Below are positions 8,711 through 18,208 of a DNA stretch of 64,000 nt, one piece after another. Location: positions 108,442 to 172,441 of the forward strand of contig CAZMSD010000003.1 of the NCBI GenBank assembly GCA_964568855.1, written 5' to 3'. Each line of letters starts with the position of its first letter. Positions within the stretch are counted from its first letter, which is position 1. The notes beneath the pieces were generated by a model, which saw only the letters and a list, made by a program, of their open reading frames with translations, searched no databases and was not told where the DNA came from. The stretch is from CAZMSD01 sp964568855. Its GTDB lineage: Bacteria; CAIWAD01. The position numbers and the translations under genes were made by a program.

Positions 8711-11700
8711 TCAGTAATTCAACCGGTAGCGCAGCATCAACCTGGGATCCCCGCGATAACGCGTCTGCTCGCGCTGCGGGTCGAAGACGAGCTCGCCGTT
8801 GAGCGTCAGGTGCCGGTTCACCACGTACTCCAGGTTGTACCGCTGGAACAGGTCCACCCGCGTTTCGTCCTCGGTGGGGTTGTTGGCCATCAATTGCCCG
8901 CTCCAGGAGGCGAAGTAGCGGTCGCTGAGGGCCTTGCCCAGGTAGACGCGGGTCCCTTGCAGGTAGGTCCAGTAGGACTGGGAGATGGACTCCTGCCTCG
9001 ACTGGGTTTCGATCAGCTCTTCGGCCGTGTTGCGCAGGACGGGCAGGAAGATGCGCACCACGTCCAGGCCCAGTTCCCTGCGGATCCGGCTCTCCACCGG
9101 CTGCAGTGGAATCTCCAACAGTCCCGCCACCATCCCCGGCAGGACGCCCTGGATCGAGGCCTCGAGGTCGTATGGATCCAGTCCCAGTTCGGCCAGGATC
9201 TGCTCCTGGCCCGTATGGAAGCGGTCGTCCATCAATCCGCGCTCCTCCGCGAGTTCCAGGTGGACCTCGTCCCAGCGGCCGCGTGTGACGCGGTTTCCCA
9301 GCTCGTCCTCGGCCACGAAGTGGATGAAGACCTGCCGCGCGTCCCTGGCGAAGGAGGCGGGCAGGAATACGTCACCCTGGGCCGGATCCAGGACGTAGTG
9401 GCTGGCGTTGCCCCAGACCACCGGCAACAGCGAACTGGCGTCGAAGACCATCCCCGCCTCGTCCACCTTGAAATCCTTTTCGAGATAGGTCACCGTTCCC
9501 CGGTGGCTGGTAACCTCGCCCTGGATGCGGAAGCTCTCGTCCTCGACGGCCCCGGTCATCAACAGGCCCTCGCTGTGCGTGTCCACGTAGACGTCCACCG
9601 TAATCCGATCGAGGAATCCCTGAAAGCGCTCGAAGAGGGGAACGTCCTCGAAGCCCTGCAGCTTGTAGTAGTAGTTACAGTTGCGGCCGGAGAGCACTTC
9701 GATGTCCCAGTCGATCGAGTTGAGAAAGGCCACCGTGGCCTTCAGCAGCGGCGTCGATTCTGCCCTGCCCTTGACGAAGGGGTAGGTGAACCGCGTATTA
9801 CGCGCAGTGATGCGTCCCCGGGCCACCGGCCTCTCCGGCGGTCCCGCGAAGTAGAACCGCTCTCCCGAGGAGCGGCCGCGCAGCTCCGCCTCGCCGTCCC
9901 AGTCGAGTTCCATCAGTCCGGGGATCACCGTGGACACGAAGCCGGGATCGCCGTCGCGGTCCAGCGTCTCGATCACCAGGACGCCGAGCTGGAGCTCCGG
10001 GGTCTCGAAAAACCAGGATTCCAGGTCGCCCACCGCGGGACCGCCCGCGGGCAGGTTGCTGATGCGCAGGCGTTCCCTCCCCACCCGGGCTTCGCAGAGC
10101 AGGGAATCCACACGGCCGCCCGCGATCTCCACCGCGAGTCGCAGGTCCCGGACCTTGCGGAAGATGGATTCCAGATCCAGGCGGCCCCGTTGCAGGCTGA
10201 TGCTGCCCCTGCGCAGCTGTGGATCGAGCAGGCTGCCCGCCAGCGAGAATTCGCAGTGACCCGAACCTTCGGCGCGCTTGAAGAAGCTCGACCTGGCACC
10301 GCTTCGGGTCACGGACAGCGGCTGCAGCAGGTCGCCCGAGAGCAGCACTTCAAGGTCCAACTCGGCCGCCTGCCCGATGGGCAGCGCCCCGGCGACCTCG
10401 AGGTCCAGGGGATGATCTCCGCCGCGCCTCAGCACCAGGCTGTCCAGGCGCAGCAGACCCGGAGCCAGCCCCGGATCGCTGCTGAGCCTGAGATCGAAGC
10501 GCTCGAACCGGTTTCCTCCGATCCGCGGCTGCATCACCCGCAGCCGGCCGTTGAGCTGCAGCGGCGATCCGTCCGACCAGGACAGCCCTGCGCCGCCCTC
10601 CAGCGGCCCGCCGAACAGGGAGGGGCGCTTCATAATCGACGCCGGGGTCGCCGGACCGTCTTCCGCTCGCGCGGGAAAGAGCTCGGCCAGGTCGATCTCG
10701 AGGACCTCGAGCCGGGCCTTTCCCCGGCCGCCGTCCAGGGCCATCCGGAGTTCGAGATCGGCCAGATCCGCGCCGTCCACACTCAAGCGTCCCCTGTCCA
10801 GGTGAAACTCCCGCGAATCCAGCACCATGTCGGCGCGCAGCCGCAGGCGGCGGCCCGCCGCGGTGTCCCGGTACTCCAGCCCCCCGCGCAGGCCGAAATC
10901 AGCCAGTTCTCCTTCGCCGCTCAAGCCGATACTCAGCTCGCCGGTCCGGCGCACCGGGTCTTCGGTGAACAAGCTTCGTATCAGACCCACCGGAAGCCGG
11001 TCGGCGCCCAACTCCAGCAGGTAGCGGCCGGCCTCCAGATCAGTCCAGCCCCGGGCTTCCAGTTCGTCGATCAGGTTCAGACGCCGCAGCTCGATGCGCC
11101 GCTCGGCGAACAAGAGTTCCAACTCCCCGGTCAAGGGTTCCTCGCGAGGCCCGGATAGACGCAGGCCAGCCCGCAGCACAGCTCCGGGTCCGGTGGGCTC
11201 CAGCTCTCCTTCCAGCGTACCTCGCAGGTCCTCGAAACCGAACTCCAGGCCGCCTTCGACCCGCCTGCCCCGGCCCTCGAGTACGGCGGCGAGCCGCATC
11301 TCGGCAGGCAGGAATTCCGCGGTCTCCAGCAGGCGCGGCAACCAGCCCTCAATCCCGTTCAGGCTCGCCGACCAGGGCAGCACGGGATCGGAGATCTCCA
11401 TCCATGCCAGGCAGAGCGGCTCCGCGCTCGCGCCGAGACCCTGCAACTCCAGGTTCCCCTCCACGATCGAACCGCGCAGGCCGAGAACCATGCTGTCCTC
11501 TACCGCCAGATTTCCATCCAGCGACCAGTGCAGCTTCGCCAGGTGGTCGGTCCATCCAGCCAGGCGCAGATCAGGATTCCCTTCACCGGCGGCGGGCAGC
11601 TCGCCGGCGATCCGCAGACTCAGCCGACTCCCCTCGCGAAACTGACGAGCGGCCCCTCCCAGAGACCGCAGGCGCACCAGCCCCCACAGGTCGAGGTTCA

Positions 11701-13033
11701 CCCGGGTCGATCCGGCGGACTCCGCCGCCCTCAGCCGGCCCGTCCCCTGGAGCCGGGCATCCGGCCCGGGGCCGCCGTGAGCGCCCGGTCCGTTCCATTC
11801 CAGGCTGTCCAGCCGGAATACCGCGTCCTCGTAGGCGATCAGCGCCCGCGCGCGGCCCGCCGGTCGATCGCCGTAGCGCAGTTCACGGCCCGCAAGCTTG
11901 GCCCTCAAACGCGGTCGGGCGGGGCTGCCGGTGATCCCGCCCTCCAGATCCAGCACTCCCCCGGCCTGAGACGCAGTCCCGTCCACCCGGAGCAGGCTGT
12001 CGAGAAGCAGTCCGGCTGCGGAGAAATCCAGCCGGGTCCGTTGCAAGAGGAAATCCGATTCGCCGTGGAAGTCCACTTGCTGGCCGCGCCATTTCAGCAG
12101 GCCGTTCTCCAGCCGCAGCCCTTCGCGTTGCACGATCAGCCGGGTCTGCAGGCTCAGAGGCTCGAACAGGCTGTCCGGCTGCAGGACCGGCAGCCAGACC
12201 CAACCCTCGCCGCCCAGGCTGTCCAGGCGGCCGGCCGTCAGGCCGCCCCCGAGTTCCAAGGAAGCTATCAAGCGGCCCCGCACGCGGTCCTCCAGCGCCG
12301 GGAACAGCGAAGCGGTCAATTCGAGGCTGTCCAGTTCGGCGCTGAAATCACCATCCAGGCTCTCCGCGTCAAGGTTCAGCATGAACTGGAGGCCGCGTCG
12401 GCGACCCTCGAGCAGCTGGCTCTTCAGGAGCAGGGTCATGCGTCCGGCATGCGGAGCGAGCACGCCGTTGAGGCGGTCCAGGAGGCGGTAGGCCCGCGTT
12501 TCCTCCCCGTGATCGGCGATGAATTCCAGGCGCCCGTCCCTCAGGCGGATCTCGGGCATTCGCGACAACAGGTGTACGAAGCGAGCCGTTCTCAGTGGTA
12601 TGGAGTCGGGATCCTCAAGGTCGGCTGTGTGATCGCCGGTTCCGGCGGCGAGCTGGGACTCTGCGGGAGCCCGCCACCCGGATTGCAGGATTTCCAGAAC
12701 GGGACGGCGCAGCTCGATCCGTTTCAGGGCGGCCAGCAGGTCCGCACCGCCGCCCAGGTAGCGCAACAGGGAGAGTCGGAACCGGCCCTCTCCACAACGG
12801 AAGCGGAATCGCCGGCCCGGTTCAACGAAATCGAGGTTCTGCAGTTCCAGTCCGACCAGGGTGGGCCGCAGAGCGCTCAGCCGGACGTCGCTGCAGCCGG
12901 CCTCCCTGAGAACCTCCACCGTGCCAAGACGGAGACGTTCGTTCAGGTCCAGGCCCACCCAGGTCAGCGTAAGGCCCGCGGACAACAGCAGCAGCACCAG
13001 GGTCAGCGCAAGAACCCAGCGCCGCGATTTCAT
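8711..13033 (-). CDS. tamB: TamB/DUF490 translocation and assembly module protein
   Basis: A 1440-residue protein with an N-terminal membrane anchor (residues 6-26), then a very long stretch of repetitive beta strands, and a C-terminal DUF490 (TamB) domain. TamB-like proteins form a beta-taco bridge from the inner to the outer membrane and serve barrel insertion or lipid transport. The last residues (LMLRYRLNY) look like an outer-membrane-facing terminal strand. It follows uppS with an ATGA overlap. No BamA-like TamA gene is in the window. A single GTATTAC heptamer (9795) occurs in this gene, which is otherwise a motif desert of about 3.7 kb. Confidence 0.88.
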   Translation of the reverse strand: MKSRRWVLALTLVLLLLSAGLTLTWVGLDLNERLRLGTVEVLREAGCSDVRLSALRPTLVGLELQNLDFVEPGRRFRFRCGEGRFRLSLLRYLGGGADLLAALKRIELRRPVLEILQSGWRAPAESQLAAGTGDHTADLEDPDSIPLRTARFVHLLSRMPEIRLRDGRLEFIADHGEETRAYRLLDRLNGVLAPHAGRMTLLLKSQLLEGRRRGLQFMLNLDAESLDGDFSAELDSLELTASLFPALEDRVRGRLIASLELGGGLTAGRLDSLGGEGWVWLPVLQPDSLFEPLSLQTRLIVQREGLRLENGLLKWRGQQVDFHGESDFLLQRTRLDFSAAGLLLDSLLRVDGTASQAGGVLDLEGGITGSPARPRLRAKLAGRELRYGDRPAGRARALIAYEDAVFRLDSLEWNGPGAHGGPGPDARLQGTGRLRAAESAGSTRVNLDLWGLVRLRSLGGAARQFREGSRLSLRIAGELPAAGEGNPDLRLAGWTDHLAKLHWSLDGNLAVEDSMVLGLRGSIVEGNLELQGLGASAEPLCLAWMEISDPVLPWSASLNGIEGWLPRLLETAEFLPAEMRLAAVLEGRGRRVEGGLEFGFEDLRGTLEGELEPTGPGAVLRAGLRLSGPREEPLTGELELLFAERRIELRRLNLIDELEARGWTDLEAGRYLLELGADRLPVGLIRSLFTEDPVRRTGELSIGLSGEGELADFGLRGGLEYRDTAAGRRLRLRADMVLDSREFHLDRGRLSVDGADLADLELRMALDGGRGKARLEVLEIDLAELFPARAEDGPATPASIMKRPSLFGGPLEGGAGLSWSDGSPLQLNGRLRVMQPRIGGNRFERFDLRLSSDPGLAPGLLRLDSLVLRRGGDHPLDLEVAGALPIGQAAELDLEVLLSGDLLQPLSVTRSGARSSFFKRAEGSGHCEFSLAGSLLDPQLRRGSISLQRGRLDLESIFRKVRDLRLAVEIAGGRVDSLLCEARVGRERLRISNLPAGGPAVGDLESWFFETPELQLGVLVIETLDRDGDPGFVSTVIPGLMELDWDGEAELRGRSSGERFYFAGPPERPVARGRITARNTRFTYPFVKGRAESTPLLKATVAFLNSIDWDIEVLSGRNCNYYYKLQGFEDVPLFERFQGFLDRITVDVYVDTHSEGLLMTGAVEDESFRIQGEVTSHRGTVTYLEKDFKVDEAGMVFDASSLLPVVWGNASHYVLDPAQGDVFLPASFARDARQVFIHFVAEDELGNRVTRGRWDEVHLELAEERGLMDDRFHTGQEQILAELGLDPYDLEASIQGVLPGMVAGLLEIPLQPVESRIRRELGLDVVRIFLPVLRNTAEELIETQSRQESISQSYWTYLQGTRVYLGKALSDRYFASWSGQLMANNPTEDETRVDLFQRYNLEYVVNRHLTLNGELVFDPQREQTRYRGDPRLMLRYRLNY

Positions 13034-13737
13034 GACCGGATCTGCTCGGATAACCCGCCGTAGCGCCGATCGCGCCTGGAAAAGGACCGGAAGGCTTCAA
13101 GCAACTGCTCACCGCGGAATTCGGGCCAGAGAAGGTCGGTGACGTAGATCTCGGTGTATGCCAGTTGCCAGAGCAGGAAATTGGACAGTCGAAACTCTCC
13201 TCCCGTGCGGATCAGGAGATCCGGATCGGAGATCCCCGCAGTGAACAGCCTGCTGCTGATCCCCTGTTCGTCCACCTCCCGGCAGCCCTCGGCGATCAAT
13301 CGATTTACGGCCTGGACGATTTCCTGCCGCGATCCGTAGGACAGGGCCAGGTTGAGGATCAGTCCCGTGTTTTTGCGGGTGGTCTCGATCGCCTTGAGCA
13401 TGCCTTTACGCGGACCGGCGGGAAGGTCTTCGAGAAATCCCAGCGTCCGCACCTGGACGTTGTTCTCATTCAGCCGTGACACTTCTCGGTTGATGGTCTT
13501 CAGCAGCAATGACATCAGCGCGCTGACCTCTTCCACGGGCCGGCGCCAGTTTTCCGAGCTGAAGGTGTAGAGAGTCAGGTGTTGTACGCCGGCTTCCGCG
13601 GCGGTCTCGACCACGGAGCGCACGGAGCTGATGCCTTCGCGGTGACCGGCGATGCGGGGCAGGCCCCGAGCCCGGGCCCAGCGACCGTTTCCGTCCATGA
13701 TGATCGCCACGTGACGGGGAGTCTTCGGGGCTGCCAT
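13030..13737 (-). CDS. uppS: Isoprenyl (undecaprenyl) diphosphate synthase
   Basis: A 235-residue cis-prenyltransferase that makes the C55 carrier lipid for peptidoglycan and LPS from farnesyl diphosphate and isopentenyl diphosphate. HVAIIMDGNGRWA, with the catalytic Asp, is near residue 15. The TFSSENWRRP stretch and the C-terminal SDPDLLIRTGGEFRLSNFLL region are family hallmarks. I placed the start at the ATG at 13737, with GGAGCC upstream; the open frame extends further but that part overlaps the TPR gene in another frame. The stop overlaps the tamB start as ATGA. Confidence 0.94.
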   Translation of the reverse strand: MAAPKTPRHVAIIMDGNGRWARARGLPRIAGHREGISSVRSVVETAAEAGVQHLTLYTFSSENWRRPVEEVSALMSLLLKTINREVSRLNENNVQVRTLGFLEDLPAGPRKGMLKAIETTRKNTGLILNLALSYGSRQEIVQAVNRLIAEGCREVDEQGISSRLFTAGISDPDLLIRTGGEFRLSNFLLWQLAYTEIYVTDLLWPEFRGEQLLEAFRSFSRRDRRYGGLSEQIRS

Positions 13738-13751
13738 CCGTGGGGCTCCGA

Positions 13752-14918
13752 CTACTGGTCTTCCATCTCTTTGGCGCGCTGCTGCATGGCCGGATCGCCC
13801 GAGCGCATCAGTGCGATCCACAGCAGGTTGCGCAGGTCGGGGTTTCCTGGATCGAATTCCAGGGCCTGGTCCATGTACCCCACCGCCTTCACCGGATCGA
13901 GCTGCTCCTCGGGCAGTTCCTGCAGGTAGATCAGCGCCATGACCTTCAGCGCGTAGAGCTTGTATTCCGTGTGCTCGCCCTTCCCGGAGATCACTTTCTC
14001 GTACTGGCTGATCGCCATGGGGAAGTCGCCCATTTCCTGGTACAGGCGGGCCAGGTCGTACTGCAGCGCCAGGTCCTCCGGATTGGCCTGCACCGCGCGG
14101 TCCACGAAAGCCACCGCTTCCTTCATCAACTGCGATCGCTCCGCCTCGTCCTCGCTCTTCAGTGACAGCTGGATCCTGGCCTTGGCCGCGCCCGAGAGCA
14201 GGTCCGGGTCCTCGGGGAAGCGCTCCAGGAGGCCATCCACCGTGGAGACGGCTTGCCGGTATTCCTTGAGCGCCACCAGCACCTGGACGAGCGTGACCCC
14301 GTAATCCAGGCTGTCGGGGTGCAGCTCCGCCAAGCGCATGTAAGGAGGTATTGATCCCCGGAGAATGCCGTGCCCGGCTTCGCTCTGATATAGCTTGCGA
14401 TACTGCTCGATCCACGAGTTCCCCAGCTTCAGCAGGAAGTCGGCGTTGTCCGGCAGAATCAGCAGCGCCTGCTCGATCTTCTCGCGGGCCTGCATGAAGT
14501 TGGCCGAGGCGCCGGCCGAATCGCCGGCCGCGATCAGTTCGTCCGCCTCGAGATGCAGGTCGATACTTCCGCGGGCCAGAGGCACCCACTGCTGCTTGAT
14601 CACGTTGTCCGCCTGCTCGCGGAACTTACGCAGCTTCTTCTCCTTGTCCGTGCAGCCGTCGATCCTGGCGAAGGCCCGGTTCATCTCGTCCCAGCGCTTG
14701 TAACCGGCGTAGAGCTCGACCAGCAGCGCATAGACCTGCACCTCGGTGGAGTTCTTCGCATCGGCCTTTTCCAGCCACTCGAGCGCCTGCTTCTTGTCGC
14801 CCTGGTTGTAATACACCAGGGCGCTGGTCAGCTCCATCGATTTCGCCCAAGCGCCGGTGCAGAGCAGGCAATACAGTCCAACCGCCGTCAGACAGGTCAG
14901 AAAGCCCTTGCGCATCAT
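13752..14918 (-). CDS. Secreted TPR-repeat protein
   Basis: A 388-residue protein with a signal peptide (hydrophobic core residues 6-22, cleavage after AWA) followed by tetratricopeptide-like helix pairs along its length, for example around YYNQGDKKQALEWLEKA and LALQYDLARLYQEMGD. TPR arrays bind other proteins, and no enzymatic motif is visible. AGGAG lies upstream of the first ATG, and the six bases between them belong to a GTGATAC heptamer. It precedes uppS and tamB with a 14-base gap, suggesting an envelope-related operon. Confidence 0.75.
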   Translation of the reverse strand: MMRKGFLTCLTAVGLYCLLCTGAWAKSMELTSALVYYNQGDKKQALEWLEKADAKNSTEVQVYALLVELYAGYKRWDEMNRAFARIDGCTDKEKKLRKFREQADNVIKQQWVPLARGSIDLHLEADELIAAGDSAGASANFMQAREKIEQALLILPDNADFLLKLGNSWIEQYRKLYQSEAGHGILRGSIPPYMRLAELHPDSLDYGVTLVQVLVALKEYRQAVSTVDGLLERFPEDPDLLSGAAKARIQLSLKSEDEAERSQLMKEAVAFVDRAVQANPEDLALQYDLARLYQEMGDFPMAISQYEKVISGKGEHTEYKLYALKVMALIYLQELPEEQLDPVKAVGYMDQALEFDPGNPDLRNLLWIALMRSGDPAMQQRAKEMEDQ

Positions 14919-14934
14919 GTATCACTCCTGTTGG

Positions 14935-15978
14935 TCAATCCACATGCCCGGTAAACCGGAAGGGCGCTTCGTGCGCGCCGCGTTCGGTGATTATCCTCGT
15001 GATCAGCTCGGCCGGAATCACGTCGAAGGCCGGGTTCCAGACCCGCACCTGCTCGGGCGCCCAGCAGCGCCTGCCGTAACCGCGGACCTCGCCGGCCGCC
15101 CGCTCCTCGATGGGGATCCGCGATCCGTCAGGGCAGCCGGGATCCACCGTAGACGCCGGGGCCGCCACATAGTAGGGAATCCCGTGATACCGCGCAGCCA
15201 GGGCCAGGCCGTAGCTGCCGACCTTGTTGGCCGTGTCCCCGTTGGTGGCGATCCGGTCGGCGCCCACGAAGACTCCCGCGACGCCGAGACGCGCCATGGA
15301 GTAGGCCGCCGCGGAGTCGCAGATCAGGCGGCAGGGTATGTCCGCCTCCATCAGCTCCCAGGCGGTCAGCCGGGCGCCCTGCAGCAGGGGCCTCGTCTCG
15401 CCCACCAGCACCTCGAAGCTCCGGCCTTCGCGCCGGGCTTCGATGAACACCCCCAGGGCGGTGCCCACGCCGCTCGTGGCCAGCGGACCCGCGTTGCAGT
15501 GGGTCAGGTAGACGCCTCCGTCGCGGATGAAGCGGGCGCCGATCCTGCTCACGGACCGGCAGGTATCACGGTCCTCCCGGTGGATGCGCTTCGCGGCGGC
15601 CAGCGCCGCTTCCGGCCAGGCGGATTCGGGTTGCCGCTCCAGCTCCGCGAGCACCTTCTTCACGGCCCATTCCAGGTTTACCGCGGTGGGCCGCGCGGCG
15701 GTGATTCCGCGGGACAGTTCGAGGATCCGCTCGCGGTAGGTCGGCTCCGCGCCCGCCCCGTGACTCCCTTTCTCCGGGATCTCGCGGGCCTCCAGCGCCG
15801 CCAGGGCCACGCCGTAGGCTCCCGCGATTCCGATGGCCGGGGCGCCCCGCACCTCGAGGCCCTGAATCGCCGAACACAGCTCTTGGACCGACTCCAGCCG
15901 CCGGTGTTTCAGGGCGGCCGGCAGGGCGCTCTGATCGACGATCACCGGTCGACCCTCTTCCCAGCGCACCGGATCCAT
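14935..15978 (-). CDS. mtnA: S-methyl-5-thioribose-1-phosphate isomerase
   Basis: A 347-residue enzyme of the eIF2B-like isomerase family that converts methylthioribose-1-phosphate to methylthioribulose-1-phosphate in the methionine salvage pathway. Visible family markers are RGAPAIGIAGAYG, THCNAGPLAT with the catalytic Cys, and VGADRIATNGDTANKVG, which contains the catalytic Asp. Length is normal. The start overlaps the stop of the upstream kinase by one base (TGATG). No other salvage gene (mtnB, mtnC, mtnP) is in the window. Confidence 0.93.
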   Translation of the reverse strand: MDPVRWEEGRPVIVDQSALPAALKHRRLESVQELCSAIQGLEVRGAPAIGIAGAYGVALAALEAREIPEKGSHGAGAEPTYRERILELSRGITAARPTAVNLEWAVKKVLAELERQPESAWPEAALAAAKRIHREDRDTCRSVSRIGARFIRDGGVYLTHCNAGPLATSGVGTALGVFIEARREGRSFEVLVGETRPLLQGARLTAWELMEADIPCRLICDSAAAYSMARLGVAGVFVGADRIATNGDTANKVGSYGLALAARYHGIPYYVAAPASTVDPGCPDGSRIPIEERAAGEVRGYGRRCWAPEQVRVWNPAFDVIPAELITRIITERGAHEAPFRFTGHVD

Positions 15979-16901
15979 CAGCCGGTTCCGAATTCGGTCA
16001 ATTCCCGCAGGGCCTTAACCCGCCCGTCGATCTCCCCGCGCGTAAGACGCGCCAGCCGGCTGACGGAGAAATCCTGGACGCAGAAACTGGCCAACGCAGT
16101 GCCGCGCACGACGGCCCTCCGCAGGCTGTCTTCGTCGCTCAGGCCGTCCAGGGCCAGCGAACCGACGAAGCCTCCCGCGAATGTATCACCGGCTCCGGTG
16201 GGATCGACCACTTCCTCCAGCGGCATGGCGGGCGCGTGGAAGAGGACCCGTCGCCCGACCATCAGCGCGCCGTGTTCTCCCTTCTTGACGATGACCACCC
16301 CGGGACCCACCCGCAGCAGGCTCCTGGCCGCGGCCAGGTGGTTGCGCAGGCCCGTGATCATCTCCGACTCCTCGTCGTTGACGATCAGGATATCCGTGCG
16401 GGCGATCACCTGTCTCAGTTCCTCCGGAGCCGTCCTGATCCAGAGATTCATCGTGTCGGTGACCACGACCTCGGGCTCCCGCATCTGGTTCAGCACGTCC
16501 AGTTGCAGGCGCGGCTGGATGTTGGCCAGGAACAGCATCCGGCTGTTCCGGCGGGTTTCGGGAATTCGCGGCTGGAAATCCTCGAAGACGTTGAGATGCG
16601 TGAACAGCGTATCACGATCGTTCATGTTCGCGTGATACTTACCACCCCAGCGGAAGGTCTTGCCCCCGGAGACGACTTCGAGGCCTTCGAGATCGACGCC
16701 GCGGCGCTCGAGGAAGTCGAGCTCCTCAAGCGGAAAATCGCCGCCCACCACGCCGACCAGCCCTACCGGCGCGAAGAAGCTCGCCGCGGCCGAGAAATAG
16801 AAGGCGCTCCCACCGAGGACCTCGTTTACCGCGCCGGCACCCGTTTCCACGGAGTCCAGCGCCGTCGAGCCCACCACCAGGATGTCCAGGGGTTTCGCCA
16901 T
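15978..16901 (-). CDS. PfkB-family carbohydrate or nucleoside kinase
   Basis: A 307-residue ribokinase-type kinase. The C-terminal PfkB signature VDPTGAGDTFAGGF carries the catalytic Asp (GAGD), and the N-terminal glycine-rich GGSAFYFSAA region fits substrate binding. The substrate cannot be read from the sequence; coupling to mtnA suggests, but does not prove, a link to thioribose or nucleoside salvage. I prefer the ATG at 16901 over a GTG three codons upstream. That upstream GTG is itself part of a GTGATAC heptamer. Four such heptamers occur in or at this gene (16183, 16609, 16632, 16904). Confidence 0.85.
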   Translation of the reverse strand: MAKPLDILVVGSTALDSVETGAGAVNEVLGGSAFYFSAAASFFAPVGLVGVVGGDFPLEELDFLERRGVDLEGLEVVSGGKTFRWGGKYHANMNDRDTLFTHLNVFEDFQPRIPETRRNSRMLFLANIQPRLQLDVLNQMREPEVVVTDTMNLWIRTAPEELRQVIARTDILIVNDEESEMITGLRNHLAAARSLLRVGPGVVIVKKGEHGALMVGRRVLFHAPAMPLEEVVDPTGAGDTFAGGFVGSLALDGLSDEDSLRRAVVRGTALASFCVQDFSVSRLARLTRGEIDGRVKALRELTEFGTG

Positions 16902-16928
16902 CTGTATCACGCCGAATTTGAATCCCGG

Positions 16929-17369
16929 CTACGGGCGCGGGGACCGGGAGGTCCCGCTGTTCCGCGGTGCGCCGCGCCGGCGGTCCAGGTCTTCCCGCGC
17001 ATCCTTCAAGGTGCGGGCCGTTCCGCTGCGTGGATCCAGGGGCATGCGGGGCGCGTCGCACCACAGGCGCTCGAGATCGTAGATGCCTCGCTTCTGCGGC
17101 TGAAAGCAGTGAAACGTGACATCCACGAAATCGACGACCATCCACTCGTCCGATTCCTTCTCGGTCACGTATGGTTTCTGCCCCAGCTTCCGCGCCTCGT
17201 CCACCACGAAGTCCGTGATCGCCCGTACGTGCAAACCCACGCTCCCGGTGCAGATCACGAAGAAATCCATGGCGTCGGTCAGCCCGCGCACGTCGAGAAT
17301 CACTACGCTCTCAGCCTTCTTGGCCCAGGCCATGCGCGCGATTCTGCGGGCCAGATAAATCGCCTTCAA
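16929..17369 (-). CDS. rsfS: Ribosomal silencing factor RsfS
   Basis: A 146-residue DUF143 protein that binds ribosomal protein uL14 and blocks subunit joining during starvation. The conserved core is visible: VVILDVRGLTDAMDFFVICTG near residues 22-42, then ESDEWMVVDFVDVTFHCF. The C-terminal 35 residues are Arg- and Pro-rich and extend beyond the usual end. It follows the LytR_C gene by about 50 bases; rsfS beside a LytR-type gene is a common bacterial arrangement. Confidence 0.92.
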   Translation of the reverse strand: MKAIYLARRIARMAWAKKAESVVILDVRGLTDAMDFFVICTGSVGLHVRAITDFVVDEARKLGQKPYVTEKESDEWMVVDFVDVTFHCFQPQKRGIYDLERLWCDAPRMPLDPRSGTARTLKDAREDLDRRRGAPRNSGTSRSPRP

Positions 17370-17419
17370 TCGAGCTCCCCTTATCGCCGCCGGGTCGATT
17401 CCGCTTCCCGCGGTCGACC

Positions 17420-18157
17420 TCAGCGGCCTCCCAGCGGGGCGAGTCGGCGGTAATCCGCGCCGAGTATCACCGTGACATCTACGTCCACGAGATCGTGCTC
17501 GAGGTCCGTTTCAGCGCGCCGCGAGGGCAGTCCAAGATCCTCCGCCACGCGCAGCGCCTGCGCGCGATCCATGGTCCGGCCGATGACGCGCGTCGCGTTT
17601 TCGCGATCGCGGGCGTTGCCCGTCTCCCGGACATCATAGCCCAGGCGCATCAGGGCCTCCGCGGTGCTGGCGGCCAGCCGACGGACGCCCACGCTGTTGA
17701 GGATCTGCAGGCGGATTTCCGACCGCGCGGCTTCCGGAGCCGAGCTCGCGAAACCCTCCGGCGCAGCCTCATCCGCGTCCGCTCCTCCGGCGGATTCGAT
17801 TTCCGCGTCGCGGCTCCCCCCGCTCGAATCCTGGTTTGAATCACCGCGAGAGGCCGCCTCGGAATCCCCTTCCCCAAGGTCCACGCTCTCCCGGCCACCC
17901 ACCGGTGGTGACCCGGTGGCGCGGTCCTCAGCGGCCGACTCCACATTCCCTTCCTCCGAAGCGGCAGCCCACTCGAACAGCCTCGACGCGCTCCCCGGTG
18001 ATCCGGATCGCTCCGCCAGCAGGAAGAGCAGCAGGACCGTATTCACGAGACACAACCCCAGAACGGTCCAGCCGAGCAGGCCGCCGAGTGGAGATCCTCC
18101 ACCGGAGACTTGGCGCCTCGTGCTGCGCTTCGGTTTGGCGGTGCGTCGAATCGGCAT
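17420..18157 (-). CDS. Membrane-anchored LytR_C-domain protein
   Basis: A 245-residue protein with a short basic N-terminus, one membrane helix at about residues 28-48, an acidic Ser/Gly/Glu-rich linker (about 55-150), and a C-terminal LytR/CpsA/Psr C-terminal domain. The domain includes IRLQILNSVGVRRLAAS and the later NATRVIGRTMDRAQALRVAEDLG stretch. The catalytic LCP phosphotransferase domain that often precedes LytR_C is absent. The domain probably acts in the periplasm near the cell wall. One ATA codon for Ile in the VTVIL stretch lies inside a GTGATAC heptamer at 17464. Confidence 0.78.
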   Translation of the reverse strand: MPIRRTAKPKRSTRRQVSGGGSPLGGLLGWTVLGLCLVNTVLLLFLLAERSGSPGSASRLFEWAAASEEGNVESAAEDRATGSPPVGGRESVDLGEGDSEAASRGDSNQDSSGGSRDAEIESAGGADADEAAPEGFASSAPEAARSEIRLQILNSVGVRRLAASTAEALMRLGYDVRETGNARDRENATRVIGRTMDRAQALRVAEDLGLPSRRAETDLEHDLVDVDVTVILGADYRRLAPLGGR

Positions 18158-18208
18158 GTACTTGGAGGGTCGGCTACGAGTATTGCTGTATCGGGAATAC
18201 CCGGAGGA

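Noticed and set aside
8810..11158. Long open frame antisense to tamB
   Set aside because: A GC-driven shadow with no signal peptide or family motif; tamB is well supported in the opposite frame.
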